Shown here one piece after another: positions 5,854 through 7,951 of a stretch of DNA of 7,951 nucleotides (the stretch's first letter is position 1; every line of letters begins with the position of its first letter). The DNA comes from Candidatus Kerfeldbacteria bacterium (GTDB lineage: Bacteria; Patescibacteriota; Patescibacteriia; UBA9570), in the NCBI GenBank assembly GCA_016207285.1, contig JACQPW010000099.1:1-7951 (forward strand). Reading direction: 5' to 3'. The notes under the pieces are model-generated. The model worked only from the letters and a program-made list of their open reading frames with translations. It made no database searches and was not told the DNA's origin. The translations under genes were made by a program, and so were the position numbers.

Positions 5854-6915
5854 CTACCGCATCGCGGCAACGAGTTGCTGAGCCATCACCTGATCTGCGC
5901 AGACCACGTTGTCATGATCGGCGAACAGATCGTTGGACACGATACTACAGTACATGCCGACGATGACCTCTTCCCGAGCACGCTTCAGTGCAGCCCACAC
6001 CTTTGCATCAGATCCGACCGGATTGTCGAGGTCTTCCGGCAGAATGATGCGCGACAGCACACCTTCCTCGCTCTCGATGATGCCGGCTGCAGCAAGCTGA
6101 CGACCAAGCTCTGCTCGCTGAGCCTCATCAATCGTGTTGACGATGATCTTCGCCGAACGACCAGCCAGCTGCTTGGCCAGCAGTTTGGCCACAGCCGCGA
6201 GAGTGAGCGGGTCGAATAGCACCGACTGATCGGCCCCATGCCGTCCGTCGAACAGGTCAGCATTGTCGGCGCTGACGACTTCTGTAACCGTCTTGACGGA
6301 CCGCTGATATCGCTCGATGATTTCGGTGATAGCTGCGGTCTGGACGTCAGCAGTCGGATCATTGTAAGACGCTGCGCAAATGAATGCCCCCGTTGCCCAG
6401 TCGATCCCGGCACGCTGGTAGGTTTCATTTCGACGCAGTGAGCCATTCACGAACTGAATTCCCAGCCGCTGCAGGTGCATCGGGATTTCAGTCAGTGTCT
6501 CGGAAACCACCACGACCAGGGAGATGTGCCCCACGGCACGCTGCAACTCCCAGTAGACCGATTCGACCTTTTCCCAGTCGACTGGACCCACCAGAAGGTA
6601 CAGCGGAGTCTGTCGAGATCGACGCACTGAGGCCAGTCCCTTCCGCGGCGCCTCCCACCAATACAGGAAGGGCGGGATGACCACCGTCAACCCGAAGGCC
6701 GTCATCATAAATGATCCCAACAGGAACAGAGCCTGGAACCACTTTGATGCCTGGGTCGTCGGCAGGAACATATCCATGCCGAACGTACTGAACGCCGTCA
6801 CCGTCCAGACAGCGGCGTCAGACCACGTCGCGGTAGGCTCTACGAGCTTGAGCCCGAAGAAGCCGATGGCGATGAGCACAACGATCATCAGACCGAACAA
6901 CTTAATGCGTGACAC
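5854..6915 (-). CDS. Two-helix K+-channel-like protein with RCK (TrkA-N-like) regulatory region and atypical filter
   Basis: This is a 353-aa predicted membrane channel subunit. Two hydrophobic helices (about 4-25 and 59-86) flank a pore-helix segment. The filter position reads STFGMDMFLP (residues 43-52) against the usual TTVGYGD..P. The cytoplasmic part looks like an RCK/TrkA-type regulator: a Rossmann strand PLYLLVG, then GSLRRNETYQRAGI, a GADQSVLFDP segment typical of RCK N-lobes, and a C-lobe to the end. The GxGxxG nucleotide motif is absent; VGPVDWE stands there. Some known RCK domains also lack it. The GTG at 6915 is preferred because AGGAGG sits 5 nt upstream; a TTG at 6933 is in frame but lies before the ribosome site. 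The gene is richer in G+C than its neighbours (34/60 in 6001-6060 versus 26/60 in 7441-7500), suggesting transfer. K+ conduction is not certain because of the filter. Confidence 0.85.
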   Translation of the reverse strand: MSRIKLFGLMIVVLIAIGFFGLKLVEPTATWSDAAVWTVTAFSTFGMDMFLPTTQASKWFQALFLLGSFMMTAFGLTVVIPPFLYWWEAPRKGLASVRRSRQTPLYLLVGPVDWEKVESVYWELQRAVGHISLVVVVSETLTEIPMHLQRLGIQFVNGSLRRNETYQRAGIDWATGAFICAASYNDPTADVQTAAITEIIERYQRSVKTVTEVVSADNADLFDGRHGADQSVLFDPLTLAAVAKLLAKQLAGRSAKIIVNTIDEAQRAELGRQLAAAGIIESEEGVLSRIILPEDLDNPVGSDAKVWAALKRAREEVIVGMYCSIVSNDLFADHDNVVCADQVMAQQLVAAMR

Positions 6916-6920
6916 ATGCG

Positions 6921-6927
6921 CCTCCTG
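6921..6927 (-). promoter_or_regulatory. Strong ribosome binding site fixing the GTG start of the channel gene
   Basis: CAGGAGG on the - strand lies 5 nt before the GTG at 6915-6913. It is the only full-consensus SD in the window. It rules out the in-frame TTG at 6933, since a start there would lie upstream of the SD. Confidence 0.75.
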
Positions 6928-6940
6928 CCACAATTGTGGC
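6927..6940. repeat. Perfect 14-bp palindrome overlapping the channel SD
   Basis: GCCACAATTGTGGC is a perfect palindrome. Its last bases on the - strand run into the SD of the channel gene, so a protein bound there, or a hairpin in the mRNA, would be placed to block transcription or ribosome loading. No family of repressor can be named from the site alone. Confidence 0.6.
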
Positions 6941-6944
6941 TAAA

Positions 6945-6997
6945 TTCTGCGGTTGAATCTATTTATGACGAGTAAATAAATACAACCAACCGCAGAA
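6945..6997. repeat. Long interrupted inverted repeat upstream of the channel gene
   Basis: TTCTGCGGTTG (6945-6955) pairs with CAACCGCAGAA (6987-6997), and inside that TATTTAT (6960-6966) pairs with ATAAATA (6976-6982) with a 4-nt mismatch on each side and a 9-nt loop. The arms are 22 nt with 18 pairs. It lies between the two channel-type genes and could be a terminator for the upstream gene, a 5' leader structure of the downstream gene, or the end of an inserted segment. There is no adjoining T run on the - strand. Confidence 0.6.
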
Positions 6998-7020
6998 CAT
7001 TGTAAAGAGCAGACTCCTTC

Positions 7021-7060
7021 AGTGTCTCCTATCCACTTAGTTTAATGGACAGGACTCACT
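7021..7060 (-). terminator. Hairpin at the end of the voltage-sensor gene, weak terminator candidate
   Basis: AGTGTCTCCTATCC (7021-7034) and GGACAGGACTCACT (7047-7060) are complementary at 11 of 14 positions around a 12-nt loop. The structure overlaps the stop codon at 7056-7058. On the transcribed (-) strand it is followed by GAAGGAGTC and not a T run, so it may slow or partly end transcription, or only protect the message end. Confidence 0.3.
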
Positions 7061-7877
7061 GGATGAGTTTTTGTGTTACCCGCCGCACATTCCAGAAATC
7101 CCACAATACAATCGCGGCATAAACTAACCAAATAGCTGCACTCAACAAATTGAGGTGCTGCTCGAGCTCCACATTGAGGGCTGCTTCCACCACCAGGAAC
7201 ATCATTCCAATGGGTAGCATCAACATGGCAGTCGTAATATGGATAAAAAAACGATCAAATGTTTTAGTCACATTGAGGTCAGCATAAGAAACAGAGAAGA
7301 AGCCAAACATGGCAGCTACCGCCAAGACGCTCGCCGCTAAAATCACGTCTGGTAATACCGCAACATCAATACCGTTGAAAAATTGCTCCACGTAATGGCC
7401 ACAGAAGTATAATGTAATAATAACCGTGATATTTTTAACCACATTTTCTTGGGCTACGCGACTGAACTTCGAACGTACATATTGCATCACCTTCGCTAAA
7501 CGGAATAGTTTTGTAATCCGGAGCAATCGTAGCAGACGGGCGGACCGTAAGAAAGATAAGTTAGCTAGGTGGAGGAAAAATGGCAGAATAGCTAATAAAT
7601 CAATAATGCCATAGAAACTGAAGATAAATTTCAGACGCGATGGAGCTGACCATAACTTGAGTACATACTCAATACTAAAGATCACCACAATCACTAATTC
7701 AATGGCATAGAATGCACTATGGTAAGTGGAAAAGAATTCCGGGTAAGCAAATTCCATTATAAATAGCCCTATGGAAGCCAGCACCAATAACGTAATTCCC
7801 ACCTGAAACACGTGTGCCGCCTTGGTTTTAGGTTCGGTCAGAAATGCATAGGTCGTCTGGCGGTTGAAGTGGATCAT
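7056..7877 (-). CDS. Voltage-sensor-domain membrane protein lacking a recognisable pore filter (Ion_trans-like)
   Basis: This is a 273-aa integral membrane protein. The first half matches the S1-S4 sensor of voltage-gated cation channels: S1 about 23-45, S2 about 55-76 with Glu70, S3 about 86-104 with Asp93 in IIDLLAILP. S4 (about 109-134) has positive charges exactly every third residue: R111, R114, R117, R120, K123, R126. A linker leads to a fifth helix (146-166). In channels a pore loop with TVGYGD or a similar filter should follow, but none is seen. Instead come hydrophobic segments at about 175-198, 208-233 and 244-263. It could be a sensor coupled to a new membrane domain, a diverged channel, or a partner of the pore gene just downstream on the same strand (140-bp gap). 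The start is the ATG at 7877, preceded by a weak ATAGGTAG site and a good promoter. Base composition is like the rest of the window. Confidence 0.85.
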   Translation of the reverse strand: MIHFNRQTTYAFLTEPKTKAAHVFQVGITLLVLASIGLFIMEFAYPEFFSTYHSAFYAIELVIVVIFSIEYVLKLWSAPSRLKFIFSFYGIIDLLAILPFFLHLANLSFLRSARLLRLLRITKLFRLAKVMQYVRSKFSRVAQENVVKNITVIITLYFCGHYVEQFFNGIDVAVLPDVILAASVLAVAAMFGFFSVSYADLNVTKTFDRFFIHITTAMLMLPIGMMFLVVEAALNVELEQHLNLLSAAIWLVYAAIVLWDFWNVRRVTQKLIQ

Positions 7878-7898
7878 AGCTACCTATCCAATAGTAAG

Positions 7899-7912
7899 GT
7901 TAATGAATTAAC
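7899..7912. promoter_or_regulatory. Dyad at the predicted transcription start of the voltage-sensor gene
   Basis: GTTAAT-GA-ATTAAC has two perfect 6-bp arms. The predicted start site (about 7911) falls in it, a common place for a repressor operator. The AT-rich arms make a chance origin possible. Confidence 0.35.
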
Positions 7913-7917
7913 ACGGA

Positions 7918-7946
7918 ATAGTAGAAGTTTAACCATGGAATGTCAA
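7918..7946 (-). promoter_or_regulatory. Sigma-70-type promoter of the voltage-sensor gene
   Basis: On the - strand a perfect TTGACA (7946-7941) is followed after exactly 17 bp by TACTAT (7923-7918). Transcription would begin near 7911, giving a leader of about 34 nt before the ATG at 7877. It is the best promoter match in the window and may also serve the downstream channel gene. Confidence 0.65.
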
Positions 7947-7951
7947 TAAAT

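Noticed and set aside
5812..6742. Several open frames on both strands across the GC-rich channel gene.
   Set aside because: Stops are rare in any frame of GC-richer DNA. Their translations are Arg/Ser/Pro-rich with no family features, while the - strand frame 5854-6915 has clear pore and RCK features.
6916..6933. TTG at 6933 as the start of the channel protein.
   Set aside because: The AGGAGG site would be inside the coding region. The GTG at 6915 is 5 nt after the SD and leads directly to the first membrane helix.
5822..6972. An 8-bp direct repeat ATGACGAG at 5822-5829 and 6965-6972 as a target-site duplication around the channel gene.
   Set aside because: It is short, and a shared 8-mer between two stretches of about 150 bp is expected by chance fairly often. 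The flanks do not match and no transposase is present.
7260..7300. The SVSYADLNV stretch of the voltage-sensor protein as a degenerate pore filter.
   Set aside because: It has no T-x-G pattern, no preceding pore helix with the usual aromatic residues, and sits at a helix end. It cannot be called a filter from sequence.

Overview
The window is about 8 kb of gene-dense, moderate-GC bacterial DNA. No single gene fixes the lineage. Several traits together suggest a Candidate Phyla Radiation (Patescibacteria)-type genome: large cysteine-rich zinc-ribbon proteins in tandem, short intergenic gaps, weak or absent Shine-Dalgarno (SD) sequences, small secreted or anchored proteins and a palindromic repeat inside a gene. 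This assignment is inference. There is no rRNA, tRNA, CRISPR array, transposase or phage gene, and no gene-free stretch longer than about 150 bases.

Region 1 (1-3461, + strand) is a tandem array of paralogous cysteine-rich proteins. Two are complete (544 and 597 aa). The last ten codons of a third, upstream copy are visible at the left edge. The copies are packed stop-to-start (a 4-bp ATGA overlap, then a 1-nt gap), so they are probably co-transcribed and translationally coupled. Each protein has an N-terminal four-cysteine ribbon, a cysteine-rich middle with a duplicated GLR.K...ILN module, a second copy of the ribbon and a C-terminal zinc-binding tail. The second gene carries a 93-bp nested palindrome inserted in frame just after its start codon.

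Region 2 (3497-4222, + strand) holds a small predicted lipoprotein with an NTF2-like look, then a 108-aa highly charged, probably disordered protein. Region 3 (4224-5784) holds two divergent genes separated by 37 bp: a secreted fibronectin type III protein on the - strand and a membrane-anchored SGNH/GDSL hydrolase on the + strand. Their -10 elements lie so close to the ATGs that both mRNAs may be leaderless.

Region 4 (5801-7951, - strand) holds two ion-channel-type genes. The upstream one (7056-7877) has a voltage-sensor domain with a textbook S4 but no recognisable pore filter. The downstream one (5854-6915) is a two-helix K+-channel-like pore with an RCK regulatory part and no voltage sensor. 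Its filter reads TFGMD where TVGYG is expected. The second gene is visibly richer in G+C than the rest, has the only canonical AGGAGG/GTG start, and is bracketed by hairpins, which suggests acquisition from elsewhere. A strong sigma-70-type promoter with a dyad at the start site precedes the voltage-sensor gene.
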